Part shown: positions 1 through 11,228 of the stretch, in pieces
Layout of the letters: each line of letters starts with the position of its first letter
Position numbering within the stretch: position 1 is the first letter of the stretch
Source of the DNA: Varanus komodoensis
Lineage: Eukaryota > Chordata > Lepidosauria > Squamata > Varanidae
Direction of reading: 5' to 3'
Length of the DNA: 64,000 nucleotides
Assembly: GCF_004798865.1 (NCBI RefSeq)
Contig: NW_025336481.1
Location: 23,910,010 to 23,974,009, forward strand
The notes under the pieces: generated by a model
What the model saw: the letters and a program-made list of their open reading frames with translations, nothing else
Told to the model about the DNA's origin: nothing
Databases searched by the model: none
Translations under genes and position numbers: made by a program

Positions 1-2568
1 TAGTTTTTCAATCTGACCAGGTAGTGGTTTGCACACACTGAGTTTTTCCTTCCTCTACAGTGAAATGGAAAGGTCTAAAGATACAAACAAGGGTATGCAT
101 GGAGTGGTCTCTCTCATTCCACAAAGTATTTTAGCTACTTTGCTATTAACATTGTACTTTACCTTAAGAATAAAATTGAAGTCGGGAAGCATAATACCAG
201 ATGTAAAATAAAGCATGTTATCGCAACTTACATAACCTTGATCTGTGCCCTGACGCAATCACAGGGAATCATGAAGTTAACTATCCAGGCCTACCTTCAG
301 TAATTGTCCATTTCCTGTCCCCAGAAACAAAACTGTCTTGTTCAGTATCACAATGCCATAAACGGATGCCAAATTAGAATGACTCAGAGATGTTGCATTA
401 TTGACTGGCCATGCTATCCTGTCCTAAGCAGCCAAACAGAAGATAAAAAAAATTAGTAGACATCATTACATTGCATGTTCACAGTTATTATTTTTCCAGT
501 AACTGCTGCAGCTGCTGGAAATCCAAGAACGAAAGAGAGCACTGTTGAGTCAGGCCAAAAGCCTATCTACCCAGTTTCCAATTCATGCAACAGAATGTGA
601 GTGCAAGAGCACCTTCCCTTTTGAACATCAAACTACATGTTTGGATAAAGCATGTTATTTTACCAAGGGCACCAACCATTATTACTGTGAATCTTTACTG
701 AAAAGATCTATCGGGCTGACTGAGAAGTAGAGCTAACTCACAGTGTAATGTTAAGAGAATGAGCCTCCCCTTGTCTCACACTCATAGTGCTGCCATAAGG
801 AGAAGTTCAGAAGATTTCACTTCTGATTTCAACTGGCAGCTGTTTGCTATGTCAGCTTGATCCAGGCAAATGGCAGGGCATATTATGACCCTTGGGTTCA
901 CTGGTGCCTGACTCAGGGCACTGACTCAGGGGCTGAAGAGTCAGGGCTCAAGCACTGCAGTGGAAGCAGGGACCCTGAAACCTGGATGAAACCTGCTGCA
1001 GCCCTTCGTTAAGGGTATAGTACAAAAGGGTTCCGTCTGAACGGTGTCTCAGGCTCCACCAGGATCTCCGCTGGCTGCTGCAACATCCAGCCTGCCGTAT
1101 TGTACTGATACGCCCCCCCGCCCCCTCCCCTGCTCCTGCTTTGTAACAGATTGTGATCCTAGGGTTAATATTAACTATGGCTGGGAAAACAAGACAACTT
1201 GAAACCTCAGTTTATGCAGATGCTAGTTTCATTAACCAGACTCAGAACTAAGCAGAATTCCTCAAGCTACTGCTGCGAGCTCAGACAACATGTTAAACTG
1301 CAATTAATCTAAAATGGAAAGTAGTTTCCAGTCTCCTCTTTGCAGCCATGCCAACAGAAAGGGGATAACTGTGGGAGCCCAGGAGGAGGCTATGCTTGTT
1401 GTTCTAATGATAAACTTTGTTTAGTGTTGTGTCTGAACAAGAAGCCTTATCACATACACAACCTTGATACCCAAAGTCACTAGCAGATTATTCATAGACT
1501 TAAATCTAGAAAAGATTAGGATCTAATATACAATGTATTCAAGGCATGTTACATTACTATAAAAGAGGGCATGAAACCTTGTAGAATTAAAAGTAGGACA
1601 CAGACAGACATTTATTTTATGGAACACTGTATGCATTCATAGGGATAAGAACCATGTCTTATTAGCACATGTCTTCTTTGATCATGAGTTTAGCTGCACT
1701 GACGCATCCTACCACAGTATCATGTTATTAGGTTTGCATTTTCCGTGAATAAAGTGAGCTGTGCCTGGCTAGCCTAGCAAAAGATTATATGTGGCAACCT
1801 ATACTAAAGTCTGTAGTAAAAGGGAGAATTATAGTTCTTTACTCATTGCAAAAAATTAAAAACAAATGACAAACCAACCCCACTCAATTAGGTAAAGACT
1901 TAAAATCTGAAATCAGTAAAATGTTAATGGCCCAAAACCAAAGAAATGAAACACTTAACAAATTCCTTGCCCAAGTAATTAACTTTGTACTAAAACATGA
2001 TGTGGTAAAAATGATAAAATGTTTCTTTAACTATAATTCTTTAACTAGGCTCCATGACTGCTGCAAGGGACTGCAAACAGGGTAACAAAGGAGTATATTT
2101 GTGTAGCTTTTCAGAAAAAAGGGCTGTTTAGTAAAGAATGGAGAATGAAAGAAATGAATCCAGCTCCCCCCTTTCCCTCTGTCAAATAGATTAACAGTGG
2201 GATTTCAACAGGACTACATATGTAGAGACCTGCCTTTTAGATTAGGAAGGGATTTTTTTTCATAAAGCATCAGATTTTGTACATAACTCCCATCCAGTTT
2301 GAAGTAGGCCATAAATATATGATTCTGAACATATGGTTTAATAAAATTCTGAATCAAACATATGAAGCTTCTTTTCCATTCAACCCAAGGGGACTAGGTG
2401 AGAAAAAAAGATAAATTGTCCTACAATGAACATATTTCATGCTAGTTTGCTGAGTCTCATGGTATTAGGCAAGCATCTTCTCAATTTTGTAAAGACATCT
2501 AGTTTGTCATCTTGGGCAAGAATTGGTTAATTTTGCCTTCCAGTAGTCAAATGCTCCTGTGTCTATAG

Positions 2569-2755
2569 CAGGTATGGCCAAACTGAGGCTCGGGAGCCAC
2601 ATGCAGTTCTTTGAGTTTATTCTGCAGCTCGTCACTTGCCACGGTGGGTACACTTGGGCGCCCCCTGACCACTTGCTGCCGCCGCCGCCCATGAATGTCC
2701 ATTTGCAGCTCTCAAACATCTGACATTTACTATATGTGGCTCTTCCGTTAAGCAA
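2569..2755. mobile_element. Short hAT-like non-autonomous element
   Basis: A 187-bp insertion bounded by a perfect 8-bp direct repeat, GTCTATAG, at 2561-2568 and 2756-2763. An 8-bp target duplication is the hAT hallmark. The left end CAGGTATGGCCAAAC is hAT-like, and the body has the GGAGCCACATG...GTGGCTCTT arrangement seen in reptile hAT MITEs. The right end does not close with the expected inverted repeat, so it may have decayed or lost a few bases. It contains a short GCC-repeat. Confidence 0.7.
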
Positions 2756-3606
2756 GTCTATAGACCCCTATTCTATAGCTTTTATGTCAATACCATAATG
2801 ATTTTGTCTGTCTTCTTAAACCTTTATGTATCAATTACAAACACACACACATAAGCAACTCACATTCTGGATCAAAGGACAGATAATGGCAATAGTCTGG
2901 AAAAATACTAGGTGTGGCTTTTGTCATCCAGTGAGATCCCACGTGGTTGCTGCTTCTTTAAGCAATAGACCATTTGGCAGGGCAGCTTGACAGGGCTGTG
3001 GTCTGGGGTGAAGGGGAATTGACCTTTGCTCCAGCTACAGTCCTAACTGGAACTGGCAGGAGAGGGGCTGGACCTACTATAGGAAATAGAAGGAAAGCCC
3101 TCAGTAATAATGGCCAATGGAATCCAATTTTGGACAAACGTCATATCTAGTTAAATAAGACTAAAGTTGGATTCTTATGTTTCATAATATTCATTACAAG
3201 ACGTGCTGTATTTGTCTGTAGTTTTCAGTCTTGTTTCACTACTTCCAGCTCCTTAGGAGATTAGGAAGCTAACACAGTTGTATGATGGGGTTGAGGATGT
3301 TTGGGAGTTACTGAAACTGCAGTCCGGGATATTACCTCATTCCAAATGGAGACCACAACCAAGAGACCTCAAATTATCAGGATTCCTCCCATAGAGTCCC
3401 ATAGAGTAGGCCAGAAAAGCAACACTGATCAGCTAACCTCTGTGCAAAGCTCACTACCATTTCTGCATGTAGCTCCCTGTGCCACCCAATAAGCCACTTA
3501 TAACCCTGGAGGACTTCAGAATTTTGAAGAGACCTCTGATACAACTCAGAAGCTGCATCTGGAAATAACAAGAAAAGCCTAATATATGAGCTTGCAACTA
3601 CTAGAG

Positions 3607-4004
3607 CAGTGATGGCGTACCTTTTAGAGACTGAATGCACAAACTGCAACCCAAAAACCATTTAAATATCGCAAAGTGTCAACACTACAATAAAACCTGA
3701 AAGCTGAGGTTTTAGTTTAGGAAAAACAACTCACAGTCAGTCCAAGCAAATATATATATATATCCTTGACAGCACGATGACTGACTGGCCATGCAAAAGC
3801 TCGGACAAGTTGCAGTTAATGAGTTGCGGCATGTGACGTCATTACCTGGCGCACTACTCCTTTCAGGGCATGCGCATGGCCCCTATGTGCTCTGCTATCC
3901 GATGTTCGGCTGCTGGGGCGATATTGGTGCAACTTGGCTCACGTACCGACAGAGCGAGCTCTGCACCCCCCTGTGGCACTTTTGCCATAGGTTCACCACC
4001 AGTG
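3607..4004 (+). repeat. hAT unit A1 inside composite A
   Basis: A 398-bp unit from CAGTGATGGCG to GGTTCACCACCAGTG. The terminal inverted repeats are about 15 bp with a few changes. Shared landmarks with the other units are a GAGGTTTTAGTTTAG segment, an AT-rich simple repeat (3753-3762), a GCATGCGCATGGCCCC segment and a CCTGTGGCAC segment near the right end. Confidence 0.8.
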
Positions 4005-4342
4005 CTCTAACCCTACCCTGGTGCACTCCCCTAACCCTAATATAGGGGTAAAATACCATTGAAAAAGTGCAATTTTCAAAAGGCCTTCCTTGAGTAGCTT
4101 TTTCTGCACAGCTCATCATTTCTGCCCATTCTAAACACATTCCAAGCATCAAAATCATGCCAGAGCACCTCGTTTTTCTACCCCTAACCCTAATATAGAG
4201 CAAAAGTTCTATTGAAAAAGCACGATTTTCAAAAAGCTTTCCCTGACTAGCTTTTTCTGCACAGTTAATCATTTCTGCCCATTCTAAACACATTCAAGCC
4301 ATCAAAATCATACCAGGACACTTCATTTTTCTAACCCTAACG
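4005..4342 (+). repeat. Two tandem modules with CCCTAA-type linkers, copy A
   Basis: Two diverged ~150-bp modules share CATTGAAAAA, CTTTTTCTGCACAG and TTTCTGCCCATTCTAAACAC. Each is preceded by CTAACCCTAA-type sequence resembling vertebrate telomere repeats (4008-4040, 4182-4192 and 4331-4341). The same module occurs three times in copy B. The origin of the module is unknown to me. Confidence 0.8.
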
Positions 4343-4485
4343 CAGTGATGGTGAACTTTTTAGAGACCAAGTGCCCAGACTGGAACCCAAAACCCACTTA
4401 TTTATTGCAAAGTGCCAACACTGCAATAAAACCTGAAAACTGAGGTTTTAGTTTAGGAAAAACAACTCACAGCCAGTCCAGGCAA

Positions 4486-4517
<32 letters not shown>

Positions 4518-4748
4518 GGCAGTGCAGTGACCGGCCATGGGAGAACTCCAACGAGTTGCGCTGAGTCGCGGCTTGTGAGGTCATTGCCTGACACCGCTAC
4601 TCCTTTCTGAGCATGCACATGGCCCCTATGTATACTGTAATCCAATGCTCAGCTGCTGGGGCGATGCTGGGGCGACTTGGCTTGCACGCCAACAGAGAGG
4701 GCTCTGTGTGCCCCCTGTGGCACATGTGCCATAGGTTCACCACCACTA
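4343..4748 (+). repeat. hAT unit A2 inside composite A
   Basis: A 406-bp unit, CAGTGATGGTGAAC to GGTTCACCACCACTA, in the same orientation as unit A1. The AT-rich position of A1 is replaced here by a (CT)n run at about 4485-4518, so the unit carries a simple-repeat hotspot at a fixed place. Confidence 0.8.
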
Positions 4749-6289
4749 TACTAGAGGTTCCAGGAGCAATTACCCCTTCCTAGAACCCACCATTGCACCC
4801 TGTGACTACCACCAAATGTGTATCTAGTAAAAAGCTCCAATTTCCCCTAAAACCACAGTTTTCCTTTTGCAATGTGGAAAAATTGAAGGCTCTTTGCTCC
4901 TGTGTCACTGAATTTTGATGGAAAATTTGGTGGTGCAGTGGCAGTGTGGGGTGCTACACACAAACTCCACACCACAGTCTCAGGGATGAGTGACAAGCTA
5001 AGAAATGTTTTATGAAGCCTAACCATCTTGGCTGAAGTAACAGCATAGATAATGCTAGATTAAGGAACATAGAACAGAAACTTCTCTGTCTTGAGCTTCT
5101 TCTATCCTTATATCCCTGCTGTCAGAGAGTCAATCAGCAGCAAAATATTAGGTCCACAGAGATGACTTCATGCAGGATGCCTTCACAGGGCAGTTTTATA
5201 TATCACAAGGCTTGCAAGAAATAAAATCACAGTTCATTGGAAGCATAAGACTCTCATGTGAAGGCTAAGAAGTGAAAAGAAAGAATTCATTTTATAATGA
5301 GGACTTCTCTACATGCTTTGCTTTAGGTAAAAAAGCCAAACAACCCAATGCAAGGCCTCTTAGAACTGGTCTTCATGTTATGACCATCACATGGAAGCCA
5401 CAGGACTGACTGTGCATTACATGAGGGTAAACAGTAACATACTAAATGCTTAAATCATGGATTATCTGCACTGCATATAGGGTCCCTAACTTAGCTGAAT
5501 TTGACATGGTGAATGGCATTTACATTTACTACTGCATTTAGCTACTGTGCAGAAATGTTTCAGATATGCTGTACTGAAAGATTAGTTTACATGTACGACA
5601 CACATGGTGAGGAAAGCAATATGCAGTCTACAGTCATCCACACTGAGAAAGCAATGAACAGATAATCTTCCTATCCATGTTTCCCACTCTAATGGATGTC
5701 TTTAGGGTTGTTCCAGAATATGTGAAGTAGGGATTTCAGCAATGCTCAGGGCACTCTTAGATGGGAGCTCCATCAAAGATGGAAGAGACTACAACATGGG
5801 AGGGCTACAAGATGAGGGCCTGCTGTAAGGTTCCACGAATGGGGCATGGTGATTACAAATTAAAAGGCTTGTGTGGAAGCACACTTACAAAATAACCATG
5901 CTTGCATGGAATGATGGCACACTGCTCATTAACCCATGCTTTGCTAAGTTGTATTCTGCACATACACCACTGTCCCTTTAAATATGCAACTTCCAATTTG
6001 TCCAATTACACGTTGCTGCATGGCATCAAAGCTGAACACTTTGATCCAGTTCACTTGCACAGCGAATCATGGAGTAATTAATTCACATTTTTCCATGGCA
6101 CATGCATGCCACCACCGTTTTTCAATATGCAACATCTGATTGGCCAAACAGAAGGTTGCTGTGTAACATCTGAACCCAGATACCAGAATTAGGCTAACTG
6201 TGGGTTGTTTGGACATCATACTGCAACCTCCAATCATAGGTTATATATTAAAAATGGCATTTTGCACACCAGGGTCTTTTCAATTAATC

Positions 6290-6660
6290 CATGTGGATCG
6301 GGCTGGGAGATGCACGCCAACAGTAGTTCCAAGCTGTGTAGGGCTTTATAGGTTAAGACCAGTACCTTGAATTGGTACAAGATGCATACAGACAGGCTAG
6401 AACTGGTCTTATATGTTTAGAACTCTTGGTCCCAGTTAATAATCTGACTGCCACATTCTGCACTAGCTGCAGTGTCTGAATGGTCTTAAGCGCAGCCTCT
6501 GAAAAATAAAGTGCATTGCAGTAATCTAATCTGGAGATTACCAGAGCCAGATTATCCCTGTCCAGGTAGAGGAACAACTGGGCTACAAGCCAAGGTAGGA
6601 GGCACTTTAAGTCACCTGGGTCTCAAGTGACAAAGATGGATCAATGAGCACTACCCAACC
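6290..6660 (-). mobile_element. L2-type LINE fragment, reverse transcriptase end
   Basis: The minus strand encodes SRLDYCNALYFSEAALKTI followed by LQLVQNVAVRLLTG. This is the conserved stretch near the C-terminal end of the L2/CR1-clade reverse transcriptase. The neighbouring DPSLSLETQV matches the LDPELSLEAQV of the plus-strand copy at 16470. It is a 5'- and 3'-truncated fossil with no intact frame. Confidence 0.8.
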
Positions 6661-6670
6661 TAGTTAGCAC

Positions 6671-7533
6671 CAGGGTGAAGAATGATAAATAAAATAAAAT
6701 GGATTTTTTTATTTAAATCAGATTTTTAAATTTTAAATTGGAGTTTTAAAAAATAAAATCCTTTTTGAGGAAATATCTAAGCATAGCTATCTACCTAAGA
6801 CACATTATATGCCAAAGGTTCTTCATTGTGAAATAAGGATTGATTTTCAATTATGTAGCATGAGGCTGTATATTCATGCAATGTTTAAATTTTTTTGGTA
6901 AGTGAATTGCATTAATCTATTCCCAATGTCATGCTCTTGCAGAGGTGTCTGTAGGAATACTGGACAATTTTTCTATCTAAGATATGTTATCACAGATGCT
7001 TGGTTTTACAGTACTCAAAGCTGTGAATTTGTGTCTGCAAAGATCACATGCCTCTTCTTCACAGCAAAAATGTTATAAAATAAACATGCAGAGTTTAGAA
7101 AAAGACCTTAATCCCATTGTTCCTTTGCAAAGCTATGTATACAGAATCAATCCCTTATCTCTTAAGTACTAAATTTCCAAAAATTAAATGAATAGAAGAT
7201 GATAGATGAAATAGATCTGCACAAGAAGCTAACCATAAGAAAGGAAGGGCAAGCAGAAAAAATGAAAGCGAAACTATTTAAGCCAAATGCTCCACAAATC
7301 TTTGCATCTTTTTGTGTACAGCCTGAGATTTAACATACTACTCTTTCCCTGGAGGAGAAAACCTGTAACGGCAACAGGCCATAAGAGAGATCCAGTTTGG
7401 GAATATTTTAATGAAGTTCCTCCACCTACGGGTAAGATAGGCGAATGTGCAAATTATGCAGAAAACCATGATTTAAATCTAGTCTTACTGACTAGTGATT
7501 TAAATTGATTTGATTTAAATCAAATACACCCTG
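6671..7533 (+). mobile_element. hAT element with BED zinc-finger remnant
   Basis: The ends are CAGGGTG and CACCCTG, with TTTAAATCA-rich subterminal DNA at the right. The flanks GTTAGCAC (6663-6670) and ATTAGCAG (7534-7541) agree at 6 of 8 bases, consistent with an aged 8-bp target duplication. Near the right end the plus strand encodes KRDPVWEYFNEVPPPTGKIG, like the BED finger that opens many hAT transposases, but the expected later Cys/His residues are decayed. The rest of a transposase is absent. An internal deletion joining the first exon to the 3' end would explain this. Confidence 0.65.
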
Positions 7534-8019
7534 ATTAGCAGCTGTTCATATCTTTTCATATCCATAAGATACATTTCTCTGGACATGGGTCACAATGCTG
7601 CGGAGGTGTCAGACTCCTTTAAGCATCATCTATTGTGAAGCAGCTAAAGCCAATTCTACTGACAAGTGTAATTATGTACTCCTAGCCCAAGAAATTTCCA
7701 TTATAGAACATACATATTCTGCCTGGCTAACAACATCTTATTTCAGTCTGCTGAGGACAGAAATGCACATGGGCAAAAGCAGAGGAACATTGGGCTACAC
7801 AAATATAAAGAGACAGAGTGGAAATTGGGTGGAAGAGACTATTCACAACTTCAAGTGATTAGCGAAAGCTGGAGGTTAATAAAATCAAGGTCTTTCACTG
7901 TAAGGTGAGGAAGGTTTTGGGGACTGATGAAAGATCCTATCATACACTAGGTCAAGCAGTCATGGTGTGGTCTTGCAGTTGTTTTCATCCTAGGCATTTG
8001 CGCTTCAGGAAAGGAAGAA

Positions 8020-8165
8020 TCTCAGAGAAAGAGCATTCACTTTGCATTCAGGAGTCCAGATTTCAGGCAGGGAAAGACTCCACTCTGAAACCCTGAAGCC
8101 TGCCAGTATGGGTCATATAGAGCTAGATAGACCAATGGTTTGGCTCTTTAGTCAGCTCCCAATAC
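8020..8165 (+). mobile_element. tRNA-derived SINE, degraded
   Basis: Runs from GAGCATTCACTTTGCATTCAG through GGAAAGACTCC, CTGAAACCCTG and AGCTAGATAGACCAATGGTT. This is the order of segments seen in a common squamate SINE (head GAGCATCTGCTTTGCATGCAGAAGG). The copy at 46226-46336 carries the same head. The RNA polymerase III boxes are decayed, so it should be inactive. Confidence 0.65.
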
Positions 8166-9309
8166 TCCTTATAAACACTCTTCGTTTAACATAATCTGTC
8201 CTGAAATGCTATAGTGTGAGGCTGGGAAACTTAGGAGAGCTGCTCGCCTTTAGAGGGGCTCACACTCTGCAGAAGGGACTTAAAAGGATGAGAAAACTCC
8301 AGCTTGGAACAAGAATTCTGTTCTCACCTAGGTAGGACCTTGGTTTTAGATATCACACTAGTAAAGTTCTGTGTCGAGTTTGTTTATACCATTGAACACA
8401 TCAGTCAGAGTTCTGACACCCAAAGTAGGTTAACTGAATGTTTCCTCAGGCTTCTGGGGAGCAGTAAGGGGTCACTGAACAGGCGTGCGATTACGCAATT
8501 GCTTTTTGTACCCACCTTGCACTCCTCACACAGGGGAGCAGCTTCTGCATCAGGATAATGCTCCAGAAATAAATCTCACTGATTTCTCACTGTGCCCAAA
8601 TCTGGGGTATGAATGTCACAAGAATTCTTTGATAAAATTCAAGGATGACATTCACCCTCTATCTTTGCTGGTGCAACTACATAGAATTATTACAGAGTAA
8701 TTGTTCAGCTTTGCAAACTGTTTTAGATAGCATATGATACTACAGCAGCAAACTGTTTTGATTCAAAGAGTTGTGATCATTTCAATGTTAATACTTAAGG
8801 CATAGATCTTAATGTACATTTTTATGTGCAATATTAAATTTAAAGTCCCTTTAAAAACACCTAAGTGTGTTTCCCATTGCAAAGCTCAAGCTCCTGCCTA
8901 ATCTATTGAGCAATGTCACAAGGTCTAACAAATTGCAGCACAGCTGGGTATCATTTCTTCCTAACTCTGACTCATCCAACAACTAGTATTTTCTGGGGCA
9001 CTGACTGCAAGGGGGGAATGCACACTTAAATCTCTCCCCCATGAACACCAAATGGACTTGATCATGCTCTATTATGTGCCTTTGCTTGCAATGGATTTAC
9101 AGCTGTTGCTTCTTTAAGATAATAAAAGGTCCAATAACAGAAGTGAATATAGATTTCTTGTATTTTGCAAGACTGCTAAATATCACACTAGTTACAGGCA
9201 TGCATAGCAGATCAAAGTGATGAAGTGGATAATGTTGGACTTTGACGACCTAGGGTAAAATTCCCACTAAGTTCAAAAAATGCATTTCAGTTTTAGCCAG
9301 TCACTATCT

Positions 9310-9850
9310 GTTAGAAACATAGAAACAAAACAAGACAGAAGGGTCTTCCTGGGCCATCTAGTCTGACCCCCAGCTCCAGCCAGCTCCACTCATGTAACCC
9401 CCAACATGTGGTTGTCCGATCTTTCCTTGAATACCCTCACTGATGGGGCCTCAACCACCTCCCTTGGAAACCCATTCCATATCTCAGGAGTCCTAACCAA
9501 CCAGAAGTACTTCCTGACATCCAACCTGAAACCTGGTTCCTTTAACTTTGCTGCCCCACTGGAACACCTCCACTGCAGGAAAGAACAAGTCATGGCCCTC
9601 CTCTGCATGACATCCCCTCACATACTTATGAGTCACTAAAAGATCCCCTCAGAGTCTCCTCTTCTCCAGGCTGAAACGACCCAGTTCCCTCAATCTCTCC
9701 TCATATGTCATCCCACCCAACCAGGCTACCGTTGACCCTGCACTGAACTGATTCTAACCTAGCCAGTCTCTCCTATAATGTGGAGCCCAGAACTGGATGC
9801 AGTACTCCAGTTGTGGGCACACCAGAGTCTTATCAACATCTCCCTAGATC
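9310..9850 (-). mobile_element. CR1 LINE 3' fragment
   Basis: The 3' end is at the left, marked by TAGAAACATAGAAAC, a degraded form of the CR1 tail on the reverse strand. The minus strand encodes PEIWNGFPREVVEAPSVRVF, the conserved final segment of CR1 ORF2. Truncated at the 5' side, as most CR1 copies are. Confidence 0.8.
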
Positions 9851-11228
9851 TGTTAAACTAGCCTGCCTTACAAATTCTGTTCGATATTGAATATGTATGC
9901 CACTGTGGGTTTCTTGAGAAGCTAGTGGGAATGAAATGCAATAACAATGAAATATATAGTGTAGGGAACGCAATAGAGTTTTTCCAACATAACATTAGCA
10001 AGAGTGGCTTGCAGTGTTTTGATAGGTATAATTTTTGAGCCCATGAAGTATACCAAAAGCTATGTTATCACAATATTACGCTATGCAGTGCAATCCTACC
10101 TCTATCTACTCAAGTGAATTCAACACCCACTTTCAGTTAAGTAGGTGCAGGATCACTGCCCAAATTGCCTGGGTCAGCATCTTAGGAGAGGTCTCCTATC
10201 ATGTCTTACCCATCCACTGTCAGCCAAATGCCATCTGTGCAGTTTTACTAATCAGAAGAAACTCTGCTTCAGATGCTACCACTATCAACAGTGATGCTCA
10301 ATACCATTTCAACTTTTTTTGTGTGGCTGCCATGTTATGAAAAGCTTTCCCAAATGAAACCTGTCACAGGGATCCTTCCACATATGAAAATTTTTAAATA
10401 CCTAGTAAGATATCTAGGTTTTTTCCCACCAATCTTTTTAGAATATCAAAGAATGCTGGTCTTAAAAATGCTGTGGCTGTTTATTTTTGTGGGTAGTACT
10501 TTATTTTTTTTAATAAGCTGCTCTTAGATCTTCTGTAAGCTGAAGAATAGGAACTACATTTAAACATGACATATAAATAGGAAGAGAGCAGGTACCATTA
10601 AGTTCTGCAGTAATGTTATGGTTACAGCTGCACAGTGAGTGAAAACGTACACAGATTCCCCAACCATTCTAGTCTAATCTGCCCTCTGACTTCCCATCTA
10701 AAATCAGTTCTGCAAACCTGGGACATCACAACTGCCAAAATTCTAAAAATCAAATTAATTAGAAGTGTTTAATTTGTTTGTAATTACAAATTAGAAGTAA
10801 TGTGCATTCGCATTTCCATCGACAACAGCTGTATGATGCACACAATGTTTCCAGGTGTAATCATGGGATAAAATCTGGACTAAGAATGTGCTGCATGTGT
10901 TTATACTGTGGGGCTTTACAAAGCGTTAGAAAAACCACTCAGAGCCCATAGGAATAATGACACTGTTTTGGCAGTTTTAGAAAACTTTGGACAGCTAAGT
11001 CACTGCATTCAGCCTCACTTATTCCTGGGTAGCCTGCAAACACTAACCTGCCTCATAGGTTGTTGCAAGACCAAACATACTAAAATGAGCCTGCAGAATA
11101 TTCTACATCTTTGCAATGTTTTATCTGCCTTAAGCATCTGGCTGCTGAAGTCAAGGACAACCCGACTAGGTGAGATGGACCTTCACTCTCTGACCAGGTA
11201 TGTTATTAAATCAACCCAAACTACTCAC

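Larger units (their letters stand above)
3607..4748. mobile_element. Composite hAT element, copy A
   Basis: This is a 1142-bp structure with a perfect 8-bp target duplication, TACTAGAG, at 3599-3606 and 4749-4756. It starts CAGTGATGGCG and ends GGTTCACCACCACTA, the inverted counterpart of CAGTGGTGGTGAACC apart from the last base. Inside are two complete hAT-like units in the same orientation (3607-4004 and 4343-4748), separated by two tandem modules (4005-4342). There is no transposase, so it is non-autonomous. The single outer duplication suggests the whole structure was inserted at once. The minus-strand open frame at 3895-4293 is a by-product of the repeated module. Confidence 0.85.
1..11228 (-). 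other. PLXNC1: PLXNC1 intron 1 (part)
   Basis: This DNA lies downstream (minus strand) of the splice donor of PLXNC1 exon 1, so it is intron 1; the intron runs on past base 1. I looked for an exon continuing the sema domain (the family has a GTGDGQ-type stretch soon after exon 1) and did not recognise one, though a short exon could be missed by eye. The intron holds the mobile elements listed separately. The stretches 1-2560, 2764-3598, 4757-6289, 7542-8019, 8166-9309 and 9851-11228 show no gene or clear repeat, apart from a C-rich run at 1112-1130 and weak repeat traces. Confidence 0.85.

Noticed and set aside
1112-1130. G-quadruplex on the minus strand
   Set aside because: Only three clear C-runs (7, 5, 4) are present; splitting the first run would be needed for four.
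3895-4293. 132-codon minus-strand frame with an internal repeat (CLEWAEM...CAEKA)
   Set aside because: The repeat is simply the tandem module of the composite hAT; related copies near 35.4-36.1 kb do not keep a common frame.
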